A stretch of DNA of 64,000 bases from Taishania sp036758285 (GTDB taxonomy: Bacteria; Bacteroidota; Bacteroidia; Flavobacteriales_D; Crocinitomicaceae). The stretch covers positions 62,001 to 126,000 of the forward strand of contig DAIOWV010000001.1 in assembly GCA_036758285.1 (NCBI GenBank). Reading direction: 5' to 3'. A program made the translations under genes and the position numbers. Positions 1-7,797 of the stretch are shown piece by piece (position 1 is the first letter of the stretch; each line of letters opens with the position of its first letter). The notes beneath the pieces are model-generated. The model saw only the letters and a list, made by a program, of their open reading frames with translations, ran no database searches and was not told where the DNA came from.

Positions 1-2
1 AC

Positions 3-725
3 CATGTTATTTTAAATGGAGCTAAAATGTGGATTTCAAATGCACCTTTTGCTGACATTGCTGTTGTATGGGCTAAGAATGAAGAAGGTCGTATACATGG
101 ATTAGTAGTAGAAAGAGGAATGGAAGGATTTACTACTCCAGAAACACATGGAAAATTATCACTACGTGCTTCAGCAACTGGAGAATTAGTTTTCGATAAT
201 GTAAAAGTTCCAAAAGAAAATATTTTACCAGGTAGAACTGGATTAGGAGCACCATTGAGCTGTTTGGATTCTGCTCGCTATGGAATTGCTTGGGGAGCCC
301 TTGGTGCAGCGATGGATTGTTACGATCAAGCTTTGCGTTATTCTAAAGAAAGAGTTCAGTTTGGTGTTCCAATTGGAGCATTTCAATTAACTCAAAAGAA
401 ATTAGCTGAAATGATTACTGAAATCACAAAAGCTCAATTATTGTTATTGCGTTTAGGACAATTAAGAGAAGCTGGAAAAGCAACTTCTTCGCAAATTTCT
501 ATGGCAAAAAGAAACAGCTGTGAGATTGCATTAAATATCGCTCGTGAAGCCCGTCAAATACATGGTGGAATGGGTATTACAAGTGAATATTCAATCATGA
601 GACATATGGCAAACTTGGAATCTGTTGTTACTTATGAAGGAACACATGATATTCATTTATTAATTACAGGAATGGATGTTACTGGTTTTTCATCTTTTAC
701 AAGAGAAATGCCAAACATTAAATAA
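3..725 (+). CDS. gcdH: Glutaryl-CoA dehydrogenase, C-terminal part (5' end outside window)
   Basis: About 240 C-terminal residues of an acyl-CoA dehydrogenase that enters the window in frame: codons are open from position 3, so the Met at 27 is internal. The family member that fits best is glutaryl-CoA dehydrogenase, a cytoplasmic FAD enzyme that oxidises and decarboxylates glutaryl-CoA to crotonyl-CoA and hands electrons to ETF. Seen in order: KMWISNAPFAD in the middle beta domain, SLRASATGELVFD, QIHGGMGIT in the C-terminal helical domain, and TYEGTHDIH carrying the presumed catalytic Glu; this last block with HDIH is characteristic of GcdH. A hairpin terminator follows 20 bp after the stop. 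etfBA lies 22 kb downstream. The gene-level name is an inference from motifs; another acyl-CoA dehydrogenase subclass is possible but less likely. Confidence 0.85.
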   Translation, partial: HVILNGAKMWISNAPFADIAVVWAKNEEGRIHGLVVERGMEGFTTPETHGKLSLRASATGELVFDNVKVPKENILPGRTGLGAPLSCLDSARYGIAWGALGAAMDCYDQALRYSKERVQFGVPIGAFQLTQKKLAEMITEITKAQLLLLRLGQLREAGKATSSQISMAKRNSCEIALNIAREARQIHGGMGITSEYSIMRHMANLESVVTYEGTHDIHLLITGMDVTGFSSFTREMPNIK

Positions 726-745
726 TTAGTACAATATCAAACATT

Positions 746-782
746 AAGGGAGTTTCTAACTATTTAGAAACTCCCTTTTGTT
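746..782 (+). terminator. Rho-independent terminator after gcdH
   Basis: A 14-bp perfect stem (746-759 with 764-777, loop of 4) is followed by a T-rich tail. It sits just after the acyl-CoA dehydrogenase stop and before the cysS promoter. Confidence 0.85.
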
Positions 783-841
783 TTTTAATTACTTTTTATG
801 TCAAATTATCTTTCATGAATCATAACTTCGTTTGTTTTTCT

Positions 842-849
842 TAAGTTTG
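842..849 (+). promoter_or_regulatory. Bacteroidota -7 element for cysS
   Basis: TAAGTTTG matches the Bacteroidota -7 consensus TAnnTTTG. It lies 46 bp before the cysS ATG, giving a predicted leader of about 40 nt. I see no convincing -33 TTG at the usual distance. Confidence 0.5.
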
Positions 850-895
850 TGAGTTGAATTAGAAGTCAACCATAAACTGTTTAAAATCCAATTAA

Positions 896-2353
896 ATGAC
901 AGAAAAGTTAGCAATTTATAATAGTTTAACAGGAAACAAAGAGGTATTTAAACCAATTATTGAAGGAAAGATTGGAATGTACGTATGCGGACCTACGTTA
1001 TATAGCGAACCACATATGGGTAACATGCGAACTTTCATAAACTTTGACTTGGTATATCGTTATTTATTAAAATTAGGATTTCAAGTTAAATATGTACGCA
1101 ACATTACTGATGCTGGACATATTACAAACAGTGCTGGTGAAGAAGTAGACAGTATAGGTAAAGTAGCGCGTTTGGAACAAGTTCAATCTTTGGAAATTGT
1201 CTACAAATACAATAGAAAATTCTTAGAATTACAAAGAATCTACAATTTATTACCTCCAAGTATAGAACCTACTGCAACCCAACATATTCAAGAACAAATT
1301 GAAATCATCGAAAGGATAATTGAAAATGGCTTTGCATACGTTGTAAATGGATCTGTTTATTTTGATGTAAAAGCCTATTCTCAAAAGTACAACTATGGAA
1401 CATTGAGTGGTAGAAAAGTTGATGAACTTGAAGAATCAACTAGAGAATTGAACGCTCAAGATGAAAAACATTTTTTTGCTGATTTTGCTCTATGGAAAAA
1501 AGCCAATCCTGAAGATATGCAAATTTGGAGATCTCCTTGGGGAAATGGAAATCCTGGATGGCACATTGAATGTACGGCAATGAGCACAAAATATTTGGGC
1601 AATCAATTTGATATACACGGTGGAGGAATGGATTTAAAATTCCCTCATCATGAAGACGAAATAGCTCAAAATTGCGGATCATTCGGGTGCAACCCTGCTA
1701 ATGTTTGGATGCATGCCAATATGCTAAATGTAAATGGTCAAAAGATGAGTAAGTCGTTTGGTAATTTCTTTTTACCACTCGAAATTATAGAAGGGACAAC
1801 TACAATATTTGAAAAAGCTTACAATGCTAATGTTGTACGTTTTTTTATGATGCAAGCACATTACCGATCTACAATTGATGTTTCTGCTGAAGCTTTAGCA
1901 GCATCTGAAAAAGGTTATACTCGACTAAAAGATGCTTTATCTTTAGTTCATAAATTAAAAACATCTGAACAATCATCAATTAATGTTGATTTACTTGTAA
2001 AATCGTTCTACGATGCAATGAATGATGATTTTAATGCACCTATACTGGTTGCAAAATTATTTGATGCTGTTACATTTATTAACAAAGTAAATGATGGAAC
2101 TGAAACCATTAAATTAGATGATTTGAATCTTTTAATTCGTGAGTTTGAAAGTTTTGTTTATGATGTTTTAGGCATTCAATCCGAAGAAAGTGGAGCAAAT
2201 GATCGCTTATCTCCAGTAATGGATTTAGTGATGGAATTGCGAACGAAAGCGCGTGACAATAAAGATTGGACTACATCCGATCAGATAAGAGATGCTTTAG
2301 CAAAAGCAGGAATAGTAGTAAAAGATTCAAAAGAAGGTACTTCTTGGAGTTGA
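896..2353 (+). CDS. cysS: Cysteine--tRNA ligase
   Basis: Class I aminoacyl-tRNA synthetase that charges tRNA-Cys in the cytoplasm. Seen: Zn-ligand Cys31 in VCGPT, the HIGH-type motif HMGN at 40-43, the second Zn-site Cys in WHIECTAMS (about 225), HHEDE near 250, and KMSKS at 283-287. At 485 residues it is of normal length. The start is the ATG at 896, downstream of a TAnnTTTG element. The gene stands alone: the terminator of the previous gene lies upstream and rpoN begins 66 bp downstream without an obvious terminator, so read-through into rpoN is possible. Nothing is missing from the active site. Confidence 0.97.
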   Translation: MTEKLAIYNSLTGNKEVFKPIIEGKIGMYVCGPTLYSEPHMGNMRTFINFDLVYRYLLKLGFQVKYVRNITDAGHITNSAGEEVDSIGKVARLEQVQSLEIVYKYNRKFLELQRIYNLLPPSIEPTATQHIQEQIEIIERIIENGFAYVVNGSVYFDVKAYSQKYNYGTLSGRKVDELEESTRELNAQDEKHFFADFALWKKANPEDMQIWRSPWGNGNPGWHIECTAMSTKYLGNQFDIHGGGMDLKFPHHEDEIAQNCGSFGCNPANVWMHANMLNVNGQKMSKSFGNFFLPLEIIEGTTTIFEKAYNANVVRFFMMQAHYRSTIDVSAEALAASEKGYTRLKDALSLVHKLKTSEQSSINVDLLVKSFYDAMNDDFNAPILVAKLFDAVTFINKVNDGTETIKLDDLNLLIREFESFVYDVLGIQSEESGANDRLSPVMDLVMELRTKARDNKDWTTSDQIRDALAKAGIVVKDSKEGTSWS

Positions 2354-2419
2354 TTTTACAAAAAGAATAGAAGATTGTTTAACTTTGAAGAAATTCATTT
2401 CAAGTTTTAATAAAAGGAT

Positions 2420-3868
2420 ATGGCATTAAAACAACATCTTGCACAAAAACTAGAACAAAGGTTGTCTCCACAACAAATTCAACTTATGAAGTTGTTGCAG
2501 GTTCCTACGATTGAATTAGATCAGCGAATCAAACAAGAAATAGAAGAAAACCCAGCGCTGGAAGAAGGAAGTGATGATGTTGATGATGATTTTGACAATC
2601 AAGATGATTATGACGATGATTATGAAAATGACGATAATGATTTTGATATTTCTGATTATTTTGATGAAGATTCTCCTGATTACAAAACACAAGTTAACAA
2701 CCGCTCCAATGATGATGAAGAACGTGTAATTCCGTTGTCTGGTGAACAATCTTTTCAAGAAAGAATGATGAGCCAACTTTCTTTAGTAGATTTAGATGAT
2801 ACACAGTTTTTAATTGCAGATATTTTAATTGGCAATTTAGATGATGCTGGATATTTAAATCGAGAAGTTGATGCACTTGTAGATGATTTGGCATTTTCGA
2901 TGAATGTTGTTGTTACACAAGAAGAGATTGAGTATGTATTAAACATTATTCAAGATTTAGACCCTGCAGGTGTTGGTGCACGCGATTTGCAAGAATGTTT
3001 ACTTCTACAAATAAAGCGAAAACAAGATGGTGATATTACAAAATTCACTGCAAAAAAAATATTAGAAGATCATTTTGAGGAGTTTACAAAAAAACATTAT
3101 TCTCAAATACAGAAAAAACTAGAAATAGAAGAAGAAGATCTAAAGGAAGCAATTGATGAAATTATCAAACTAAATCCTAAACCAGGTGGTTCTTCCAAAG
3201 AAGCAGCTAAAAATATGCAGCAAATTGTACCTGACTTTATGATTACAGAGTTTGAAGGCAAATTAGAATTAACTATTAACGGTCGAAATACGCCTGAACT
3301 AAAAGTTAGTAAAGGATACGAAAACATGTTAAGAAGTTATTCTGAAGGTGCTAAAACTAGTAAGTCAGATAAAGAAGCAGTGTTATTTGTAAAACAAAAA
3401 TTAGAAGGAGCCAAATGGTTTATTGACGCTATAAAACAACGTCAAAATACACTTCTATTGACAATGAATGCGATTATGGGGTATCAGATTGATTTTTTCC
3501 TTACAGGCGATGAAACGCAATTAAAACCAATGATTCTAAAAGACATTGCTGATGCTGTAGGACTTGACATATCAACTATTTCTCGTGTTGCAAATAGCAA
3601 ATATGTACAAACTAACTATGGTGTTATTCCTTTAAAATATTTCTTCTCCGAATCATTATCAACTGATTCTGGGGAGGAGGTTTCTACTCGAGAAGTTAAA
3701 AAAATTCTTTCTGACGCAATCGAAGGGGAAGAAAAAAGAAGACCTTTAACAGATGAAAAATTGGCGGAACTTCTGAATGAAAAAGGATACAACATTGCAA
3801 GAAGAACTGTTGCAAAATATCGGGAACAATTAAACGTTCCAGTAGCACGATTAAGAAAAGAACTTTAA
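2420..3868 (+). CDS. rpoN: RNA polymerase sigma-54 factor
   Basis: Sigma-54, which directs RNA polymerase to -24/-12 promoters and needs an AAA+ activator. Seen: the Gln- and Leu-rich activator-responsive region I (residues 1-47), a very acidic region II (about 49-92, mostly Asp), the core-binding region, a helix-turn-helix near 373-395 (LKDIADAVGLDISTISRVA) and the RpoN box ARRTVAKYRE at 460-469. Length 482 is normal for Bacteroidota. The next gene begins 1 bp after the stop, so the two are very probably co-transcribed. I found no clear sigma-54 promoter (TGGCAC-N5-TTGC) in the window. Confidence 0.96.
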   Translation: MALKQHLAQKLEQRLSPQQIQLMKLLQVPTIELDQRIKQEIEENPALEEGSDDVDDDFDNQDDYDDDYENDDNDFDISDYFDEDSPDYKTQVNNRSNDDEERVIPLSGEQSFQERMMSQLSLVDLDDTQFLIADILIGNLDDAGYLNREVDALVDDLAFSMNVVVTQEEIEYVLNIIQDLDPAGVGARDLQECLLLQIKRKQDGDITKFTAKKILEDHFEEFTKKHYSQIQKKLEIEEEDLKEAIDEIIKLNPKPGGSSKEAAKNMQQIVPDFMITEFEGKLELTINGRNTPELKVSKGYENMLRSYSEGAKTSKSDKEAVLFVKQKLEGAKWFIDAIKQRQNTLLLTMNAIMGYQIDFFLTGDETQLKPMILKDIADAVGLDISTISRVANSKYVQTNYGVIPLKYFFSESLSTDSGEEVSTREVKKILSDAIEGEEKRRPLTDEKLAELLNEKGYNIARRTVAKYREQLNVPVARLRKEL

Positions 3869-3869
3869 T

Positions 3870-4526
3870 ATGACAACCTTTTTTAAAGTTATATCGTGGG
3901 TATTTATGCCTTTAACAATTCCAATATTGGCGTTGCTGTTTGTATTCTATACCCCAACAGATATTAATTTCTACGCATTATCAAATTCGTTGTATTTTAT
4001 AGATGATTCAATGAAGCGTTTTTTTCTAAATGCATTTGGTTTGTTTGGATGGGTATTCCCTGTTTTATCTATTTTAATTTTAAAAATGACAAAACAAGTC
4101 GAAACAGTTGAATTAGATCTTCAAAAACAAAGGACTACTCCATTATTCTTATCTGGTGTTTTTGGTTTAATGCTATTGATTCTATTGTTTAAATTTAACA
4201 CGCAAGTTACACTTTCAAGACATTTATTCGCATTAGTAATTTCTGGTGTTTTAATGGCCTTTATCTTTTTATTTATAAATCTAAAGTTTAAAATTAGCCT
4301 TCATGCGGGTGGTGTTGGTTTATTATTAGCTTTTGTAATGGCCTACTATCTTGAACAACCTTTGAAATTAATTTGGCCTTTATATGTAGTGTGTATAATT
4401 TGTGGTTTGGTTATTGCTTCTCGAATTTGGTTACAAAAACACACAAATAGTGAATTATTTTTTGGGTTTATATTCGGATTCATTATTACTTTCGCTACAG
4501 ATTTAATCAGTGTTCAATTTTTATAA
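3870..4526 (+). CDS. PAP2-like integral membrane protein
   Basis: A 218-residue polytopic membrane protein with five to seven hydrophobic segments. It shows a diverged phosphatidic-acid-phosphatase type 2 signature: KQRTTPL (about 89-95, like the K..RP block), KISLHAGG (about 143-150, in place of PSGH), and SRIWLQKHTNSE (about 185-196, SR-x5-H-x3 with Glu replacing the usual Asp). A lipid phosphatase or phosphotransferase role at the membrane is an inference; the changed motifs mean it could also be inactive. It is packed between rpoN (1 bp) and the M48 protease gene (8 bp to its ATG), so it looks like the middle gene of a three-gene operon. Confidence 0.65.
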   Translation: MTTFFKVISWVFMPLTIPILALLFVFYTPTDINFYALSNSLYFIDDSMKRFFLNAFGLFGWVFPVLSILILKMTKQVETVELDLQKQRTTPLFLSGVFGLMLLILLFKFNTQVTLSRHLFALVISGVLMAFIFLFINLKFKISLHAGGVGLLLAFVMAYYLEQPLKLIWPLYVVCIICGLVIASRIWLQKHTNSELFFGFIFGFIITFATDLISVQFL

Positions 4527-4533
4527 AAAACAA

Positions 4534-5337
4534 ATGAAAAAAGTATTATTAATCGCTATCACAGGGTCTTTGCTCATTTTAAATGGATGTGGTGGAAATA
4601 AAACATCTGGAAAAGGAATAAATTTATTTACTATCGCACAAGATAAAGAACTAGGAGCACAAGTTGCAGCTGAAATCGCAGCTGACCCAGCAACATACCC
4701 TATTTTAGATTCTGCAAAAAATGCAGCAGTTTATCAATATATTTATAATATTCGTAATAAAATACTTAACTCAGGAAATGTAGCTCATAAAGACGATTTT
4801 TCATGGAGAATTCAAGTAGTAAACGATGATAAAACAATCAATGCATTTTGTACACCTGGAGGTTATATTTATGTATATACAGGGATTTTAAAGTATTTGG
4901 AATCAGAAGATCAATTAGCAGGTGTTTTGGGACATGAAATTGCACATGCAGATATGCGTCATTCTACTCGCCAAATGACAACTATGTATGGAGTTCAGAC
5001 ATTACTTGACGTATTGGCAGGAAATAGAGAAGCAATTAAAACAATTACTTCTGGTTTATTAGGATTAAAATTTTCTAGAAGTCACGAAACTGAAGCAGAT
5101 GAAAGATCTGTACATTATTTATGTACAACTGATTATAATGCTGCTGGTGGAGCTGGTTTTTTTGAAAAAATTCAAGCTGCTGGTGGAGAGAAAACTCCTG
5201 AATTCTTGAGTACGCATCCAAGCCCTGATAACAGAATTGAGAATTATCACAATCAAAAAACGTCTAAAGGTTGTACAGGAAATAAGACTTACACAACTGA
5301 GTACAAAGCAATGGTTGCTAAATTACCAAGAAATTAA
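4534..5337 (+). CDS. M48-family metalloprotease, lipoprotein
   Basis: Zinc endopeptidase of the BepA/LoiP/OMA1 type, expected on the periplasmic side of the envelope where such enzymes take part in outer-membrane protein quality control. Seen: signal peptide with lipobox (LILNGC, Cys near 19), zinc motif HEIAH at 134-138, and the third-ligand block ETEAD at about 185-189. An in-frame GTG exists at 4510, but the ATG at 4534 gives a proper lipoprotein signal and avoids overlapping the previous gene, so I chose it. It follows the PAP2-like gene by 8 bp. The LacI-type regulator starts 21 bp downstream, with no terminator between. Confidence 0.88.
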   Translation: MKKVLLIAITGSLLILNGCGGNKTSGKGINLFTIAQDKELGAQVAAEIAADPATYPILDSAKNAAVYQYIYNIRNKILNSGNVAHKDDFSWRIQVVNDDKTINAFCTPGGYIYVYTGILKYLESEDQLAGVLGHEIAHADMRHSTRQMTTMYGVQTLLDVLAGNREAIKTITSGLLGLKFSRSHETEADERSVHYLCTTDYNAAGGAGFFEKIQAAGGEKTPEFLSTHPSPDNRIENYHNQKTSKGCTGNKTYTTEYKAMVAKLPRN

Positions 5338-5358
5338 ATCCTCTTTTTTGTTGTTTGA

Positions 5359-6351
5359 ATGAAAACAAAGCGAACCTCTTTAGAAGATATTGCAAAAGCT
5401 GTAGGTGTTTCTAAGGCTACAGTTTCTTTCGTGTTAAACAACAAAGGAGATATATACAACATAAGTAAAGAAAAACAAAAAATAATTCAAGATAAAGCAA
5501 AAGAAATGCTTTATGTTCCGAATTTTTTTGCAAAAAGTCTGAGACAAGGAGAAACTAAAACAATAGGTCTTGTTGTCTCAGATATTTCAAATCCTTTTTA
5601 TGCTGAATTATGTAAAACAATTCAAGGTGAACTACATAAAAAAGGATATAATGTTTTCATTGTAAACACCGATGAAGATCAAGATTTAGAAAAAATCTTA
5701 ATGAGGGAGTTGATTCAAAGATCCATAGACGGCATGATTATTTCTCCTAGTAACCGCATTGAATCATTAATTCCAATTCTTCATGAAACACACATACCTG
5801 TCGTTTTTGCTGATCGTCAAGGTGATGAAAATGCTGATTTTGTGGGTGTAAACAATCAAGAAGAAACAAGAAAATTAGTCCATAACTTTTCCGTGAAACC
5901 TAAAAAATTAGCTGTTATTATTAAAAGTAACAACTTATCAATTTCGTTGGATGAACGTATTAAGGGTGCTGAGCTGGCTTGTAAAGAATTAAATATCTAT
6001 ATGGAAGTATTACAGATTCCATCAGACCAAACAACTATCAATCAATTCATCAATGAAACTTTCAAAAATGGATTTGATTCATTTCTAGTATTAAACAATG
6101 TAGTCGTTTTAAAAATCATTGCAGGTCTAAAAAACAACCAAATTGAACTCGGAAAGCAAGTGAAATTAATTTGTTTTGATGATGATGAAGCATTTGAATT
6201 TGTTGACCCACCAATTACAGCCTTGAGACAGCCAATTAATGAAATTGGAATTCATGCAGTGGAACGATTATTAAATAGAATGCAACAAATTCAAAAACCT
6301 GGTGATCACAATTTAAGAAAATGTGAATTAATACTACGAAAATCTCATTAA
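5359..6351 (+). CDS. LacI-family transcriptional regulator
   Basis: A sugar-type transcription repressor of 330 residues. Residues 6-25 (SLEDIAKAVGVSKATVSFVL) form the LacI helix-turn-helix, followed by a hinge and a periplasmic-binding-protein-like ligand domain (about 62-330, starting TIGLVVSDISNPFYAEL). No sugar transporter or glycosidase is adjacent, so the ligand and target cannot be inferred. It follows the M48 gene by 21 bp and is convergent with the HAD gene, with the 3' ends overlapping by 4 bp. CcpA-like or housekeeping regulation of the upstream operon are both possible. Confidence 0.9.
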   Translation: MKTKRTSLEDIAKAVGVSKATVSFVLNNKGDIYNISKEKQKIIQDKAKEMLYVPNFFAKSLRQGETKTIGLVVSDISNPFYAELCKTIQGELHKKGYNVFIVNTDEDQDLEKILMRELIQRSIDGMIISPSNRIESLIPILHETHIPVVFADRQGDENADFVGVNNQEETRKLVHNFSVKPKKLAVIIKSNNLSISLDERIKGAELACKELNIYMEVLQIPSDQTTINQFINETFKNGFDSFLVLNNVVVLKIIAGLKNNQIELGKQVKLICFDDDEAFEFVDPPITALRQPINEIGIHAVERLLNRMQQIQKPGDHNLRKCELILRKSH

Positions 6352-6962
6352 AATCTTTCGTTTTGTGGGAAAAAGTAAGTATTTAAACCAGCTTCTCTAG
6401 CCCCTTCAATGTGCTGTACACTATCATCAATAAAGATTACATCTTCTGGTTTTACAGACATCTTTTCACATACCCAAAGAAATGTTTCCTTATTAGGTTT
6501 TCTCATTTTTATCTCTTGAGAGAGAAAAGTAAAGTGAAACAACTCTTCTAGAGTATCAGTTGTTATTTTTTTTAGTCTTCTGTTGACACAATCAATATGA
6601 ATGTCATTTGTATTACTCAATAAAGCGGTGGTGTGTGTTGATTTTAATTGCTTTACAAATCGCATTTTATCTGGTTGAAAATCTTTAATCATTTCATTCC
6701 ATGCGGCCACAATTTGATTTGGGCTAGCATTTAAATTAAGTGATTCTTTGATTTTATTTACAAAGTGTTGACTTGAAATTTGACCTGTTTCATATTTGTC
6801 AAATAAACCTGTTTGAAGAGATTGAGAATAAACTTCGTCAAAATTTTCAGAACCTAATTTTTTAAAAGCTGTAATTGTATCCTCATATTTTAAATCGATA
6901 AGGACGCCACCCAAATCAAAAATAATAATTTTATAAGGCTTAATAATTTCTTCTAATTGCAT
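6348..6962 (-). CDS. HAD-superfamily phosphatase, YihX-like
   Basis: A 204-residue haloacid-dehalogenase-fold hydrolase of subfamily IA. Motif I is FDLGGVLID with nucleophile Asp16, motif II LLSNTND, motif III the Lys in MRKPNKE, and motif IV VIFIDDS. The layout resembles E. coli YihX (alpha-D-glucose-1-phosphate phosphatase), but the substrate is not readable from sequence. The ATG at 6962 lies only 4 nt after a TAnnTTTG element, so the mRNA is probably leaderless. The yceI terminator sits immediately upstream. Convergent with the LacI gene. Confidence 0.85.
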   Translation of the reverse strand: MQLEEIIKPYKIIIFDLGGVLIDLKYEDTITAFKKLGSENFDEVYSQSLQTGLFDKYETGQISSQHFVNKIKESLNLNASPNQIVAAWNEMIKDFQPDKMRFVKQLKSTHTTALLSNTNDIHIDCVNRRLKKITTDTLEELFHFTFLSQEIKMRKPNKETFLWVCEKMSVKPEDVIFIDDSVQHIEGAREAGLNTYFFPQNERF

Positions 6963-6966
6963 CTTG

Positions 6967-6974
6967 CAAAGATA
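6967..6974 (-). promoter_or_regulatory. -7 promoter element of the HAD gene
   Basis: On the minus strand this is TATCTTTG, an exact TAnnTTTG. Its last base is 4 nt before the A of the ATG, so the predicted start of transcription is at or next to the start codon. It abuts the T-tract of the yceI terminator. Confidence 0.6.
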
Positions 6975-6999
6975 AAAAAAGGTCGGCTAAACCGACCTT
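6974..6999 (-). terminator. Terminator of the YceI gene
   Basis: Hairpin with stem AAGGTCGG/CCGACCTT (6979-6986 and 6992-6999), followed on the minus strand by seven T. It lies between the yceI stop and the HAD start. Confidence 0.9.
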
Positions 7000-7021
7000 C
7001 TATGTAAACTAAAATAAAGAA

Positions 7022-7618
7022 TTATTTTTTCAATTCTAAATGCAATTTGTAATCAATTTGAGGAACGATTCTTGTTCCGTTGTTGTCACCAAAACCTGGG
7101 CTTTTAATTCCATCAAAATTGAAAGTAAAAGTTCCATCGATGATTACTTTATCTCCTTCAACTTTAGCAGAAACTGGAACGTCTTGTGTAAAATCAAGTC
7201 CAGTAACTTTAACTGTTGTTGGTAATTTTCCATCTTTCAATTCACCTACAGTTACATCTACAGTTGGGTATTTTTCAGTGTCAAAGAAATCAGCATTTTT
7301 TAAATGTCCATTTAACATTTCTGCAAGTTCAGCAGGAAGTTCATCAGTTGTTTTGATTGTATTCATATCAACTGTGAAAGATCCTGAAGTAATTACATTA
7401 TCAGTAGTTTCTACTGTTCCTTTTGAAAAATTCAAAACTCCTGCATGTTGTCCTTCTTCTTTTCCTTTTTTGTAACCTGTCCAAGACAAAGTTGAAGCTT
7501 CAGTATCCAATGTATAATTTGCAACAACTGGTTCAACAGCAGCTTCTTCAGCTTTACCTCCACAAGATGCTAAAATTGCTGTACCTGCAGCAAATAAAAA
7601 TAAATTTAGGTTTTTCAT
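7022..7618 (-). CDS. YceI-family lipoprotein
   Basis: A 198-residue exported protein: signal peptide with lipobox (AILASC, Cys19), then a YceI domain from about residue 32 (YTLDTEASTLSWTGYKKG) to the end. YceI proteins form an extended lipocalin-like barrel that binds isoprenoid or other lipids in the periplasm; the ligand here is unknown. The blocks FSVDMNTIKT-like (residues about 103-112) and PTTVKVTGLDFTQDVPVSAK are family-typical. It has its own promoter (TATATTTG at 7642-7649) and terminator (6974-6999), so it is a single-gene unit. Confidence 0.9.
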   Translation of the reverse strand: MKNLNLFLFAAGTAILASCGGKAEEAAVEPVVANYTLDTEASTLSWTGYKKGKEEGQHAGVLNFSKGTVETTDNVITSGSFTVDMNTIKTTDELPAELAEMLNGHLKNADFFDTEKYPTVDVTVGELKDGKLPTTVKVTGLDFTQDVPVSAKVEGDKVIIDGTFTFNFDGIKSPGFGDNNGTRIVPQIDYKLHLELKK

Positions 7619-7641
7619 ATTAATTTAATTTTTTGTGATGC

Positions 7642-7649
7642 AAATATAG
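7642..7649 (-). promoter_or_regulatory. -7 promoter element of yceI
   Basis: TATATTTG on the minus strand matches TAnnTTTG and lies 23 bp before the ATG of the YceI gene. Confidence 0.55.
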
Positions 7650-7766
7650 ACAAATAAATATACCGTGGTAAATAATTTAACAGAAAATATTTTTTTTTGT
7701 ATTTATTTAACTTTTTTCACATGAAATTATCTATACATTTAAATACTGTTTATTCTTTAATTTCGT

Positions 7767-7774
7767 TAGCTTTG
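7767..7774 (+). promoter_or_regulatory. -7 promoter element for the 7.8-11.0 kb gene pair
   Basis: TAGCTTTG matches TAnnTTTG, 23 bp before the ATG at 7798. The 180 bp between the divergent yceI gene and this gene hold only these two promoters. Confidence 0.55.
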
Positions 7775-7797
7775 TACTATCAAAATATGATTTAAAT

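Noticed and set aside
4510..4533. GTG start for the M48 protease
   Set aside because: It overlaps the preceding gene and spoils the lipoprotein signal; the ATG at 4534 is better.
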